Notes: generated by a model not told the origin, from the sequence alone. DNA of 64,000 nucleotides from Lampris incognitus (GCF_029633865.1 NC_079214.1:23196373-23260372); one strand, 5' to 3'. Shown: positions 26,231 to 40,389, counted from the stretch's first letter. Made by a program: numbers and translations.

Positions 26231-27132
26231 AAGTAACAGCAGAGCATATGGGGGCAAGCTTTAATGCAACATTTACATCCTGTGAATTTTGGAGTTTGTT
26301 CAGATTTTTATGTGAAGGAAACCATCATTAGAAAATAAATCAGTGTTTGTTGGGATGTTCTACTAAAAACAACGTATGAGTGATTACATGTACTGAGCTC
26401 TTCCATCAGGGTTCATATAGCCCAACACATTACTTCATGTTATGCCACGGAGCTCTGAATCAGAGAGTGACTGTAAATAATTGCTCATAGGGGGCTTATA
26501 TGGAAAAGAGAACTGGAGACGGTGACTGTAAACAGGACCACACCTATGTGGTCACCATGGAGAACTCTACTTCCTGTGTCCACTCCCAGGACAATGACAC
26601 AAGCACTGGGTGAAACAGGAAGTGTGGCTCAGGAGGCTTGCCATCATGGCATTGTGGCTCCCTTTCTCTTCTGCTCTCAACAAAAGAGGACAAAGTCCCC
26701 AAGGCCAATGTAGAGCTTCTAACGTCAAGCGTATTGCTTCACAAAAATAAACAGAGAACCTGTTTTCTCAATTCTTGATCAGGCAGATTGCACCAACTGT
26801 GACCAGTGAGATTTATAGAAACAAATTCAGTTTGATTGTGAAAGAGACAACAACCTTGTCGAAGAAAATATTGCAACCTGCTCACAGAAAAAATTTAATC
26901 AACTCCGAAACTTCCAAAGACACAAGCAGCCCTTCTAGACCAGAACAGACAGACTAGTAGAAGGTTCAAGAGTCTGTCTAAATATGAACTCAAGCTGGGT
27001 TTAATGTCCACGTTCCAACCATATTGGAACAGACAGCCATGTTGGCTGATCTACAAACACCTGCCTCCTAACGCTGAATGACTCCTTTATGTCCAGCTCA
27101 GTTTCTTAATGGTTGATCCCCTTACTACACTG

Positions 27133-27159
27133 CTCTCTCTCTCTCTCTCTCTCTCTCTC
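27133..27159. repeat. (CT)n microsatellite
   Basis: About thirteen CT units. Confidence 0.95.
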
Positions 27160-28486
27160 GTAACTCTCCTGTTGACTTCCCTTTCTCTTCATTCTACTGA
27201 GGCGTTTCACCTGTCATTTGCTCTCCGGAGATTCCCAAAATGCCTATGGATAGTGATACTCTATTGATACTTCTTTTCTACAGGGAAAACATATCAGAGG
27301 TCTTCTCATTTCCCAACCTGGGCAGTTCACTTCACTTCATCTTTCATAATTGTCAAAGGGAAAACTTGTAGATGGAGACCTATACTACCTGGTGATGTCA
27401 AAGTAAACCCAAGATGCACAGAGGGTAACTCAGTAATAGCAGGAGCGGGCTGCCATGAAACTAAATACGTGTTAGCAAATGCTATAATCGTGTCGCTGTT
27501 ACCAGTGGTGGCCGTTTCTGCTAGGAAACAACACATGGCCTGAGCACATAACAAAGCAGCAACACGGTCTGAGATGATGTAAACCAAAAATAGAGCAACC
27601 TCATCAAACTGAAGTAGCACTAAGGGTAAACCTGTTTCTGAGAGCACCGACTTCCATTTTCTATTCATTATAACTTGTTAAATACAGGGTTCCCACACAT
27701 TTTCACACAGACAAAATTTCAAAACTCTTCCATGATTTTTCAAGGACCCATAATGTATAATTTCTACAACCATTCACAACCTTTGAGCACATGAACATAA
27801 GTGTACTTAAGTTAATTATTGTATGAAAATTAAACAGCAACCTTTTTCATTCTCTAATTGTCAGTTATTTTCATATTCACTTCAAATACTCCAAACTAAA
27901 TGCACTGTCATTACTTTGCCCTTTATGACAAGAAATAGCTTTACAGGCACTTAGGATAAAGTCTGGCATCAGCTTTCAAGCAATCAGGGGAAAATTGAAC
28001 TGACTTGCTAATACACAATTAAAATTGTATGATCAATTCAAATAAGGGCTCATACATGCTATAGAGTATTTCGACTATTTACTTGTAGTAGCAGGGCTTT
28101 CCTCTGAAGCTATCATGAACTGTTTGGCACAACAAGGCTGTGCACACTGCATGCACAAATTTTTAAAAGAGAAAAATGTTGCGCTCCACAATGTATTCTT
28201 AAACAATTACAGACATGCCCTTCACGGCAAGCACAAGAAAACAAAGCAGTATGAGGCTACATTCAAGCAAACAACTAACATTCAATTTTCATGGTTTGTG
28301 TTTAAGTTTGAACTCAACATCCAATGTCCTTGTCTAAATCTACAGGCTTGCTCTGTTTTTTGCTGTGCACCACAGGCTATTTGACTTAATCAATGTCATA
28401 TTTCGTGTCACTTCTGCCTTCTCTGTAAATTCATCAGCAGACTGCTCAAGATGTTGAATGTTTGATTAGAGTCATTATCTTTTTTA

Positions 28487-30808
28487 CTTCAGTTCTTGAA
28501 GTTTATCTAATAAGCTCTTCCTTTTATCGGTTTTTGATTTGCTTTCTTTTTCTTTCCTCTTGTCAAGGTATGCCACATACCTTTGTCCAGCACTAAAAGC
28601 AGACATCCGAAGCTCCTTGGTGATGGTGACTTTCTGAAGGTCAACAGCTATCCCGATGTTATCAACAATGACCCGCTGTGCAACTATTGAATTTTCCTTC
28701 AGCTTCTCCACCATGACTTGCTTATTCACTTAAAACCCTCGCTCCACACTGGCTTGTGCATGGGACATGATCAATAGAATTTGGATCACATCCTAAAGAC
28801 TTCTCTGCCCAGACTGTGCAGTAATGGTCTTGTGGAGCAGCACATCAAAACGGTCAGACTTGGGTTCAAAATGAGCAAAAGAAGAAGATGCAACAAACAT
28901 CGAGGAATTTCCTGAATTCTTGTAAGACTTGGTCACAAATTGATGCACCCACTTGGCTTACAGTAACCAGTGTATGAAGGACTCCTTCCATCTTCTCCAT
29001 ACACAGGTCTTTCTTGGAAACCATCAGCCTGGGAGAAAGACACTGCGTATTTCTTACCAGCAGGTGGTTAAGGCAATGCCTTAAACAGGAGTTTAGCTAG
29101 GAGAGTTGTAAGAAAGGCATTGGTCTCCATTCTTATTTCTAGCACCTGCCTCTCTGTGATTTTGTTTGTGCCTCTGAGCTGTCTGATGGATATTTCTGCC
29201 ACAAATCCAACATCAATTTTGCCAGCATCCTTGTGGAGGGAACAATCGCCAGTGTTGATCAGGAGAAGTTTCTGCATGTTGGTTGCTTGTTTCAGGAACT
29301 TGACCTTCATAAACAGCTCCATAAGCCTTTACAACCAAGACAAAACAAAGATAAGCTTAATCCTTGTGCAACACTCAATTTTCTGCTACACCTGTTAACC
29401 TTCGAGGACAAAAAAGTCCCTGTCATAAACTGCCTCAAATCATTATATATTAATATTCAATTCAATTTTCACTAACTTAGATATTTTAGCCAACTTCAGT
29501 TGGGATCATAACTACAAGATATTAGTTCACTTTCATAATTTTAACCTTTTATATACCCTCTTTAAGTTATACCATTCAAAAAAAAAAAAGAAGAAATGTT
29601 TAACTATAAATAAAGGTTATCGATCCTGCCAATTTTTCCCCCAACACATACCAACACCCCACTCTATCACTCATATACACACATGCACATGATATTTCAA
29701 TTCCATATATCCAGAATTCACTTTCACATTTTTCACACTGACTATTACAGTTAGAAGGCTTACCTATGAACTTGAACATTTCATCAGTCATGAAGGGAAG
29801 CATGGGTTTGTCCGTTTGGTTGGCAGTCAAGAATGGAGTAACTTGCTTTGCAATGCTTTCATATACTGCTACCCACACAGGGAAAAGTGGATCAGAAGTG
29901 CTTTTCTTCACTTCTTGATATAATTTGCATTTAGCCTCTGGGAAATCTCCTTGAGCAACTGCTTCAACATATGTCTGCATGTTTGCACATGTGGCCACCT
30001 GAGAAGTGCTCTGTTGCAGACATTGACGTTCTCAATCCAATGATGCTGACAAAACTTCCAACATGAAGGCTTCACTGCCTGTGGCCTTGGTGTAATCCTC
30101 TCTATGGGCAGGACTGTCTTTGAAAAGCCAATACATGCTTGACAGAGTATGGTCTATCTCCCAGCCACTTGGCTTTGCATCCATCCCGGAAAGCATTATG
30201 CAGTATGTGATCCACATGATCCAATATTGAGCAGAGATTTGTTCACATCACTGGGAACTTCTTTCTGTAGCATGTCAAAGGCGCGCGGGGGGTAGCGGGA
30301 TCCTCCTGTGCACTACGTCCCCCTGGTGAAACGCTTCACTGTCAGGTGAAAAGAAGCAGCTGGCGACTCCACATGTATCGGAGCAGTCATGTGGTAGTCT
30401 GCAGCCCTCCCCGGATTGGCAGAGGAGGTGGAGCAGCAACTGGGACAGCTCGAGTAATTAGCTAGATACAATTGGGGAGAAGGGGGGGGGATCCAAAAAA
30501 AAAATTGAAGTGCTTTCCTTTGTAGCTGTAGCACCCACCACACTCTGGTCAGAGGCAGACCCTGGTCCCCTTGCTGGCTTTGCCGTGCTTTTCGTCGAGT
30601 TGAAAAATTTCTGGATTGGTGGCCTATCTCGCAGTCTTCTCATTTTGGATGTGCTTTATTCCCTTAGCATGACTTGTGGGGGCTTCCTCCACTATATTGC
30701 TAATATTGAAGCTGTTTCAGCAAAGCTTTCATCTTTTTCAGCTTCAAACCAAAGTTTAAATCGGTCATTAGAGAGCCATGAAATATTAAATGTACACTTG
30801 CCCAACAT
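28487..30808 (-). pseudogene. hAT-like transposase relic
   Basis: From ATG at 30808 the frame reads MLGKCTFNISWLSNDRFKLW, like the N-terminus of a widespread fish transposon-derived protein family with a short BED-like zinc-binding start. Later pieces in broken frames match the same architecture: SDPLFPVWVAVYESIAKQ...FLTANQTDKPMLPFMTDEM (29600-29998), a middle part at 29068-29322, and the C-terminus SHAQASVERGF then VNKQVMVEKLKENSIVAQR...ITKELRMSAFSAGQRY (28484-28780). Many stops, frameshifts and a SINE insertion interrupt it; it cannot make a protein. The family resemblance is from memory of related sequences, and the exact family name is uncertain. Confidence 0.65.
30281..30497 (+). mobile_element. 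tRNA-derived SINE (family 2), copy E, 5'-truncated
   Basis: Only the 3' half remains, from 'ggtagcgggatcctcctgtg' to 'caattggggagaagggggg', followed by an A-run. It is inserted in the hAT-like relic, so it postdates that element. Confidence 0.85.
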
Positions 30809-33800
30809 GTCACGGATTCAAACTGGTTAGGTATCCATTTCATCTAGGTGGCATTAATGGAGGGAGAGATGGATGGCGGGAGGGTTACTACTGGACAGTG
30901 AGGTGAAATTGAAGGAGCATAACATAGTCATGCATTGACGCATGTTACGTTATGCTAACAGCTACAGAATTCATATTTGGACATCAAAACGTTACGTGGA
31001 AGATTATTCATGGAAGATTACTGTAACATAGCCTAATTAATTCCACTACAGATGACAAAATTACATTTCATGATATTACCAAAACTTTAGATGATTTTAC
31101 TTCATTTCAAGACTTTTCCAGGCCTGGAAAATTAGATTTTAAAATTCCATCACTTTTCCAGGTTTTCCATGACCACGGGAACCCTGCACTTGGACCATAG
31201 AATCGGTGGATTTTACAGAACCAAGTTTTTCATGATTGTTTTAAATTTTAAATCCTATTTTTAGAAAATGTATTGAGCACATGCAACAAAAATATTCAAA
31301 CAGTAGAGCGAGAGACTTAAACCTGTTTGAATTTTCACCATTGTACAAGCTGGTTGACCCCATCACCACTGAACGTACACCCTAAAACCAAATAGTTTAG
31401 TTGAAATACTCTTGAGATATATACACAAAGCAACCTTTCAATATACCGACTTGGACATGAAGTGAGCACACATTATAGTGCCCTGAAGATAACATATGCT
31501 TAAAATGGTTATCCCATGACAGAGTCAACTACCGCAGAACATTCAAGTTTGGGATCGTTCAATAAACCACAATGGTCAGACTCAAGGCAGCTGGGTGAGT
31601 CTTTGGAGCACAGAGGAGAGATCAAAGACAAGACGGGATGAGGAGACAGTCAGAAACTAGGAGGTATCAGTGACCCGGATTACACACACTCCATTTCCCC
31701 CTCAGAATACTAAACTACTGGGCCAAAAGGCTCCACTAAGCGGTCCCTGGCCCGAGGGCAATGCAGCACTGAGGTGCAGCCAGGACACCAGCAGGCTCCT
31801 TCCAGACATGCTTTGTGCTGGCAAAAATGCTTTGTGCGACAAAGGACAACAAGGTACTGTACGGACATTTGCATGGGCTAGGTCGAAAAGATCAATAAAA
31901 CATGCTCAAAAACAAAAACTCTTATACAAATCATAGCGATTGAGAGCTGCTAAATCTTACAGTGATGAACACAGATCTGCTGCAAGTAATATGCACCAAC
32001 AGTTCAACACAGTCTGCACATTTAGGATACCCGTGACCTGCTCCAGTATATCAATCATACCACAAAAAAAAAGTAGAAAAGTTTTAGACCTGAGGGGACG
32101 TAGAGCAAATCGTCGTCTTCATGGCCGATTAACTGTGTCAAGCTTGATCAAATTAGCTGCTAGACGATCCTTTTGTGAAGCACTGTATAATGAAAGGGAG
32201 GGAAGATTTCTTCCTCGAGGGCACCGAACACCTTGGATAAGTGTGATGAGAGCAAGGGGAAAAAACAAAGTAGACAAGCTTTATAGGGCAAAATTTATTC
32301 TCAAGTGTAAATAGGTTCTCAAAAAAATAAACACCCATGAATGGAGAAATATTATCAAAGAAAAGTGAATGCGCAGTAACGTCAAGGAGGCACACTTGAA
32401 CAAAAAGCTGAAAAATAGCATGATTTGTGATTACAAGTGCTGCCCATATTCAGTCGAACACAATTATATCAAGTCAATACAACATTACGCAAACCCCGCA
32501 TACAAAATCAAGTGTTTTGTATGCCTCTTCCAGTACGTAAGATCTCATTGTCGTTTCTATCCAACATCTCTGTGATGTGATATAATGCAGAAAACAGTGC
32601 CATTCTCCCTGAGTTGTTTGTCCATTTTAAGGGCTATCCATGAAATCCTGTCCTAAACAACAGGAAATCTGGTTTTGACAGCTTTAGAGAAATCTGTGAC
32701 ACGACCATCTTAAAAAAACAAGTGCAATGTGATAGCAGAGAATATGAGAAAGATGCATCAGAGTTATTGACTGATGCCTTCTGATTCTGGGTGTGATTTC
32801 TTTTAATTTATTTATTTATTTGTGATTGCAACTTCAAAAGGAATATCAAAGATTATTATGCAGAACCTGTTCTGACTATTAAACACTTGCATTGCACATT
32901 AGGAAACGAGCCATAGCATTCAGGCATCGTAAAAGCAGAAATTAAATTACAAACCAATACGATTTAATGTAAACACCAATGTTGGCCTTTAGGAACTTTT
33001 GAGAAAAAAAGGGTCATCACAACCAATGTTATGAACATCTGCTTGACGCATTAGGAAAAAGCATGACCTGTAATTACAGAGTAGTTTTTCGAAAGCTCTC
33101 TCCAGCTCCTCTGAGGATGGGGGCCGACTGCTGTCTGTCTGCCTTAAGGAGACCGCAAGCTTTTGAAATCTGAGCCTAGTGGTGCAGCCAGAGCCACGGT
33201 GGATGGAGAGATAGCAAAGGCTACAGTGGTGACGATCAGGCAAGTTTGGCGACGGGGTTTGCTGAGATAACTGGAGATGTTAGCAAGACGCTGCAGAGAA
33301 ATCTGCACATCTTTGAAGTAAGGTACAGGGTTATTGCCTGATGCTATACCCCCACTTGCGAGGTTATAAATATGTGGTGAGACCATGATTTAGTCTATAA
33401 TGTTTGGAGAAAATGTGGTCAAACAAAAGTGCAGTACAGCACATTTTACTTATGCTGAGCTTATGCTCAGAGGAGAACAGGCTTAGGATCAAAGGATTCA
33501 ACAAGCACATCAGCATCTGAAATTCAGGCAAGTAGAATGTGTCTCTGTAGGACTTGCCATGCAGAACAAAACAGCTTACTCCATTTCCTGGGAACAATGC
33601 TGCATTCTATGAGCTGAGAGGGTCAAAGCACTACAAATGTCCTTCTGAACCCTTATTGGGCATATTTTGGGCCAAATTCTCAATCCCCAAAACTAGGACT
33701 CAGGAAAGAATGAGTGCAAAATGAACCCAGGTAACATGGCATTCAGCATAGAAATATTAGCTGAGGTGGCTACAGAGATAAAGAGAGCTTTTGTGTGACA

Positions 33801-34150
33801 GAGTAGGCAGACTAAGGATGAGAGGAGATAAAGGAGACTTCTGGTGGTATCCAGGCCGTTTGGCAAGTGGTCATTCAAGCAGACAGTGAAGTCGGTGCAG
33901 AACATGAAATAACAATGGTATCACTGTATAATGAAGAACAGTACTTTGATAAAATAAAGGAAAAACTGATTTCAAGTGCTTCAGAAGGATGGACATAGTG
34001 GGTCACAAGGCTCTCTATTTTTTGTACACCCTGAAATGTAGGCTATTTTACAAGTGAACACAACTTTATTAGCGTTAGCTGAAACCGTTCTCCCACAAAC
34101 ATCTATTGTTTTGTTGATTGAAAACGGGGACTCACTCCAGAATCTACTCA

Positions 34151-34246
34151 CAGAAAGTTGAATCAGTTCATCTGGACACAATGTTTACTGAGAGAAACGT
34201 TTCTCTCAATAAACGTTGTGTCCAGACGAACTGATTCAACTTTCTG
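34151..34246. repeat. 96-bp loopless palindrome
   Basis: Two 48-nt arms are inverted complements with three mismatches, meeting at GAGAAACGTTTCTC. One arm begins CAGAAAGTTGAATCAGTTCA. A single-arm relative occurs at 63184-63236, showing that the arm belongs to a dispersed repeat family. Confidence 0.9.
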
Positions 34247-37200
34247 CGATTTCCTTAGCTGGATTATTGAGCGTGCATAAAGACATCCAGAATCTACTGT
34301 AAATTTGAATTTAGAAGAGATATAGTAAATTGTATGTAGTGCTGCATAATTTCACAGCCATTCAAACGTTTCAGTAACAAAGCAGATCATTCCCATCAAG
34401 ATAAAATACTTAACCACCGGACCACTTAACGACATTTTGGTGTTAATCGTTGTTTACTTTGGCCTCAAAAGAGTTGTTTGGCAGTCAATTGCATTTACTA
34501 AATATAATCATACTCGCTAAATACACTCCACTTGTTTTCAATATATAGATCTGTTGTTACTGTGATATGGATAAGGCATAGCTTTACAAATAAGTATCAA
34601 ATGTCTTGACCCTATACTTGAGAACAGCACCCAGGAGACTAGCATTGTACAGCAGAGACAAATGGATTTAGTATCAGGTGAAAATGGGGGCAAAATATGG
34701 GTCAAAAGTACGAAAACTTGGGTAACACCTGAGAGGAGCTTCAGAGGATATGAATAGGCTACAGCTAGATTACATCATCCATACATTCCTAGTTGGCCTA
34801 TGCTAAAGGATGCCTCCCGAACTGACAACAGAAGCAATAGTTTACCCTGTAGTACCCCTCAAACTATTAGCTTGCTAATGTGTCCTGTTTTATGTTGGGA
34901 GGAATAGGCAACATTTCAACCAACCTTATCACACATTGTCTGTTTATCGTCAGCTTGCCAGAATTATCTCCTCTTTTACTCCCTGCTTACCTCAGTCTTT
35001 GACACGAGACAGACTACTGTAAGCCGTAAGAATTCCTGAGAGATAAGTGCTCTAAATTGCTGTAGTCTATTGAATCGGGGGGTTGTTTTTTTTTTTGCCA
35101 AGAAAAAATTGCGGGAACACAAATTAAAAACTCTCTCTTTCCTCTCGCTTGAGCTGGCATGTAAAAAAAAAAAATCCTAATGTCATACCCCTCAACTGAG
35201 AAACATAAACTTGCACTGAGTTGGTGCTAAGGAACATGAAAAAGGGCAAAGTGCTGTTTGGCTTAATGTTTGGTTGGAGTGGTATCACAACGCAATGGTA
35301 GCACGGCCCTCAAAATGCCTGGTATTGTCCCATTACACAACAGCACATGCCTAGGGATTAGCCATAGCCTCTGTCCTGTGTGTACCATATGGCCACAGGG
35401 AGCCACAGTAGCTATTGTCGCAGCTGTGTCAATACCCCCCCACCCCACTCCACCCCACCCACATGCACACACATATACACACAAAATACAAATCTGAACT
35501 CTTGCTTCCAGTCCTTTTCAGCCTTTGTCAAACTGTAACCAATAAAATCTACAAGTCTCATTGTATACGCAAAATGAATGAATATTTGTATGTGCAACCA
35601 GCAGTAATTCAGCGTGTCTGTGCCACATGCCACACACATCTGTGAGCTGTCAAACAGCTTAAGTCTTGACCAGTGGCAGCTGTCGTGTAAAGATTATACA
35701 GGAAAACTGTCAATTAAAACACTTGAGTGCGTAACAGTTGGGCTGTCAAACAAGGCATCAGCCATAGTAGTGTGGAGTTGTCAGAGAATCAAATGAAGGG
35801 TGGTCTGGCATGAACAATCGTTAAATTTCCCTGCATCAAATTTTCATTACCATTTGTGAGGCACTGTGGAAATCAGTGGTCTGTGAGCAATATACCCTAG
35901 TTTTACTTTTTTTTCTTCTTTTCAGTGCAACGGCCACTTTAAAAAGTCCATGTGAAACATTAAAAGCCAGGAGCCAATTGTAAGCACAAGCAAGTTTCCT
36001 ACACATGCAATTCCACCTTATCATTTAGCAGACATCTTCATCTTCCCTCTTCAAAATCTTGTGCATCAAAAACGGGATTATTAGGAGCCAATAAACTGAT
36101 AAGGCAGCAGGTGAGACTAACTAAAGGATCTGAAGTTTGATTTTTCTAGGAACCCCTTTCTCTGCATGGACCTCGAGCTTCCTGTGATTGTTCGAGCATA
36201 AACTAAATCACAATGGGAGTTTCTCAACAAAATAACTTGAATATGGCACTTAAATCCCACAAGTCTGTCTGAAGCAAAACTGGCAAAACTGTCGGAGGAC
36301 AGAAATTACCGTGAGCTTAAATTAACACAAACCTTAAAAAGGGGGCTAGGCCTAAACACACAGCTCGCAATGAGATCAGTATTTTGCACTGACAGGAAGA
36401 TACCCATCCCATTTAATGCTTTCATAAGAAGAACAAATCAATCCTCTTTTAGGTCAACAAAATCAAACAAAGTAAAAAAAAGGAATAAAATCATACTATC
36501 GCTGCTCTATCCATCAAACTGCAGCCACTGTAGGCACTGCAGAGTTAATGAGGGGAAATGCAAAACGCAGGGAAGCTGAGCCTTTGAGGCCAAAGCCTCC
36601 CGCATATAATGGCCTACCAAAGAAAGGGGGGCATTGTTCAGTCCAACACAAGCAGGTTCCTCTTTAATGACTTCATGTGCATGCCAATCACTTACGCCAT
36701 ACAATCCCATCATGAGGCCACAACACTTTTCATGATGTCCCAACCATGTGACTGCAGGGCTCTAAACTGCTGTTACCCAGTTCAGGGCGTAGTACTTCAG
36801 GGACTGATGCTGGGGTCGTTCTCGTTTTGAGATCATGTTAGGTGGCTGATTGCTGGGGAAAAAAATAAAATCCTCACTGGAGCTTTCTGAGCATGGAACG
36901 CACTAGTTACAGCCGAGAGGATGGTTGCCTTGATTAACATGAGAACACAGCAGATATGAAACAGCAAACATGTTTTCAGTGACACTGAGGTCTGTGTGTA
37001 CTGCCAGGAATGTCTGTGGTATTCTTAATATGTTTTTCAAGAATAGCAAAAACGAATTCTATTCAACAGGCCTTGAAAGTCAATTTTCCAACCCTCACAT
37101 GGCTACAGTCAGTTACAAGATGGAGATCTGAAACAATAACTTTAGGTCACTATTAGCACTGGGGGTAAAAAGCTTACTAAAAATTATAGATCAGTATGTG

Positions 37201-39307
37201 CCTCACCGCATAGGTCATAGACAAGTAGGCTTGCAGTGGGGAAAGTGTGAGTGAGTGAGTGTGTAAACAAAAATAGCTAGCATTTTTATTTTACTGTTTA
37301 TCAAGCTCATATTGAAAACCTATTCTGACTAACAAAATGTCAATATTTCATGCAGATATAGTACTTCCTATTTACATTAGGTCCAGGGATTGGCCACTTA
37401 TTTGTTAATCTTCAGAACATAAAGACAGAATAAACCTCTCCAATTGTAAAAATGGGAAGAAAAAAAATACTTGTTAGCAGTTTTGACATAAATGTTTAGT
37501 CCTTATTGAAATGCATGTATTGACAGAGCTTTCTTGACATGGAGATGACGTTACTGGATTCGCAATTAAGGCGGCTTGTATTACTGGTAAATTTAGCCAC
37601 TAGAATTATACAATGTTACCACAAGTTTAACAGTTATCACCAAATATGCTGTACTATTTTTGCTGAGCTGTTGTCATTAGCTTGTCATTCTTTCCAACAA
37701 TTTATGGCTGTAAAAGTTCACTTCAGATGACCTTTCCATTGGCTGATGAAAATAATAGCACACAGCCTGCAAGAGATATCGCCATGAGACCAGAGTTTGG
37801 AAAATGACTGGCCATGATTATACTAAAAATCCCCCAAACAGAGGATAGTATAGTGCAGGGTCACTTTTTGACAAAGATCTGCATTTTTTTTCCACCATTC
37901 CTTAACAGCAGCTATCTTTTCTTACTTCCCTAATTATAACACTTAAGTTGTGTGCTTTAAATGAAGTATTCTTAGAATATTATGCAACACATGAAAATAG
38001 CATTTTGATTGACTGCATGCATTTTTCACAGTCAAGAAGACCTTTAGGCTATATATAGGGCAAGGGTTATTTTTGCTCCTGATATATATTTTATGACTGA
38101 GCATTTCAGCTGCAGAGTGATGTTGCTTTCTCTGCACCATCAGTGCATCAGCTAGTCTGTCCTCTAAAATGGGTTGAGCGGTAAGCCTAAACTGTCTCTC
38201 TGAGCCACACTTCAATGACTAAGATATAGCCTAAAACCCAAGGCCATGTGAACTGCTATCAGACCACTTTCTCTATCTGGTTCTATTCAGCCAGACCCTT
38301 ATCAACTACGATGTGATCACAGAATTATTAGCTAATGGTTTCTTTAACCCAGTTCTAAAGAAAGACTACTGTTTTCCAAATACAGGCCCATGCGATACAT
38401 ACAGAGGTCCGTCATTCAGAAATAGTGGATGTGGGGGCTGTGGGGTGTCAGATGTCGAAAGAGACCAGTTGTTAAGAGTCTTGGCATGGGCTGTCTCTCA
38501 TGCTACACTGGCAGCTGTGTCTCCTCAGACCTCACATTCCAACAGGGCAGGCCCACTCCACTCTCATCACCTGGGCAGATCTAGAGGCGGGACGAGGTCT
38601 CAGAAAAACGTTACCGAATAAAAAGCTTCCATGTAATTTTACTTTTACAATTTTGTAAGACAAAAGAATTACTATTATCCAGGACTTTTGAGTGCCTTAT
38701 TACTCATTAGATTGACTAAACAAAACAATTTTTTTTGACCAAGTATCCATCCACACATGGCCTAATGGTCAGAACGTACAATTCCAAAAGCCATATTTTC
38801 CAGGTATCTGAAAAGTAACAGAAACAGCTATTGCACACAATGACTCTGTAGTTGTAGGATGTTGTAGTTCTGGACCGATGGATACTAGTACAGTAAGTGC
38901 TTGAAGCAGGCCCCATGATTCAGCAGCTTCTTCACCTCATCAGACCTCCCTCGTCAATTCCAGCTGCTTTGCCGTCTGAATTGCCTTTGCTGCATTATAA
39001 GCAGTTCCGGCTGACCTCAACCAAATAATACATGGAGACATTTACCTTAAAGCAAGTCACTTATGCCATTGCAGCCCTTATTGTTGCTTATAGAATCATC
39101 ACCGTTGCGTATGCCTAAAAGAAATAAATCTTACCAAGTGAAATGGTGTATTACTGCTGCTAGGTTAATTATGGATGAAATACTAAAGTGAAAACTGTAA
39201 CCATCTCTGCAGTATTCTGAGAACTGAACGGAAACGTATTAGCAATTTTGAAAATCCACTGTTGACAAATATACCACAGAACAGCGACCTAAACTTTACC
39301 CCCCCCC

Positions 39308-39309
<2 letters not shown>

Positions 39310-39377
<68 letters not shown>
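39310..39377. repeat. (CA)n microsatellite
   Basis: About thirty-three CA units, 240 bp from the putative MYO9A non-coding exon. Confidence 0.95.
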
Positions 39378-39379
<2 letters not shown>

Positions 39380-39612
39380 CATCACACGCACACATCTCTC
39401 TGGTGACTATTCAAACAACAAAAATTACCATTAGATATATTAAACTTTTAAAAATGGACACCCTAAGAGATTCTTGCACAGTGAACGAAATTATAAGATG
39501 ACAATTGTGTATTAAGGAAAAAGTATTCGCGGATCCCTTCGCAAACCCCAGTCCGGTTTAAGCCAGCCTACAAATCGCTGGCCAGTCTAACATCTTATCA
39601 TCATACTTCTCA

Positions 39613-39960
39613 CCTGGAGACGCGAGTTTTGAAGTAGATATTCAGCAGGACTGAGACGCCCCGACTCTTCGCTTTCAGGACGTGGGGTGGTATCGCTCGT
39701 TAGACACACAGATGCAAAATGACTTTAATTCTCTGTATTCCACTAGAACGAAGTAGGTTTCTTGTTTCCTCTCTTAGAAAGCGCCGCTATCAAAAATCCC
39801 GATGGCAGTGTCGACCAAGTTGCACGTTTTCTCCATTTTTAGTATCAGTTTAATAATCATTTTAAAAAAAAGAGCCTTCCCTCGCAGGGTGACGCTCGAT
39901 GAAAAGTCCGGACTCCGGAGCCTCTTTCGCCCTGCTAATCAGTGCGTCCGCTGTGCGCGT
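39613..39960 (-). other. MYO9A: Putative non-coding first exon of MYO9A
   Basis: On the minus strand a strong donor CTCCAG|GTGAGAAG ends an exon at 39613. It is the best-placed partner for the acceptor at 11502 and lies beside the divergent SENP8 promoter, as in other vertebrates. The upstream limit (transcription start) is a guess; no coding potential is claimed. Confidence 0.5.
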
Positions 39961-40389
39961 TCACGCTGAACGGAGGCGGGGACAAAACGTTGAGCGAAGT
40001 CAAATACGTACGTAGAGAAGGAAAAACAGGAAGTAGCCGGGAGATAAACACACCGGCGGCTTATCTTTAAAACACAACGTTAGAAGGAATGAGGATCATG
40101 TTTTGCTTAGCGCTACATGGCGTTAAGTGTGTTAAATTCGACCAGTTCCGCTATTTCTGCTGTCTCTGCACAACGGTGACGGTTAATAACTTTTTGTGGT
40201 GTTTGTAGGTGTGAAAAGAGGATGTAGCATGGTTAGCTATACCCTGCGAGGACCCGGATGGCCGATGTGCTTCAAGAGGGAGCGCTACACAACATCACTG
40301 TGATTGGTTAAACGTAGCCTGGCCAACTAACGAACGATTTCCATTGGTTCGAAGGCGCTCAGGACTCTCCCATTTTTCCTCATGCACTA
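39961..40389. promoter_or_regulatory. Probable bidirectional MYO9A/SENP8 promoter
   Basis: Lies between the putative first exons of two divergent genes. It contains a GC box (GAGGCGGGG, 39973-39981), an ETS-like AGGAAGT (40028-40034) and two CCAAT boxes in inverted form (ATTGG at 40303-40307 and 40343-40347). No TATA box stands out. CpG dinucleotides are more frequent than in the flanks. Limits are approximate. Confidence 0.6.

Larger units (their letters stand above)
27685..31186 (-). mobile_element. Decayed hAT-like DNA transposon, 3.5 kb
   Basis: Bounded by short inverted ends CAGGGTTCCC (27685-27694) and its complement (31177-31186). On the right, continuing inward, is a repeat-rich subterminal region with alternating 'ttttccaggcctggaaaa' type motifs. 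Between them lies a minus-strand broken transposase-like gene. An 8-bp target duplication expected for hAT is not evident, so the superfamily call is tentative. A family-2 SINE is nested inside (30281-30497). Confidence 0.65.
11503..39612 (-). other. MYO9A: MYO9A 5' intron (about 28 kb)
   Basis: Inferred from the acceptor at 11502/11503 and the donor CAG|GTGAGA at 39613/39612. Apart from the mobile elements and repeats listed separately, the stretches 11.5-15.1, 15.5-17.4, 18.9-22.1, 24.2-25.8, 26.2-27.7, 31.2-34.1 and 34.2-39.3 kb show no exon or RNA gene that I can recognise. The longest open frames there are short and partly built of microsatellite codons. A 16-bp perfect-arm hairpin lies at 16485-16523. 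Confidence 0.6.

Noticed and set aside
31940-32314. 124-codon plus-strand frame
   Set aside because: No recognisable domain, no codon bias, not flanked by convincing splice sites.
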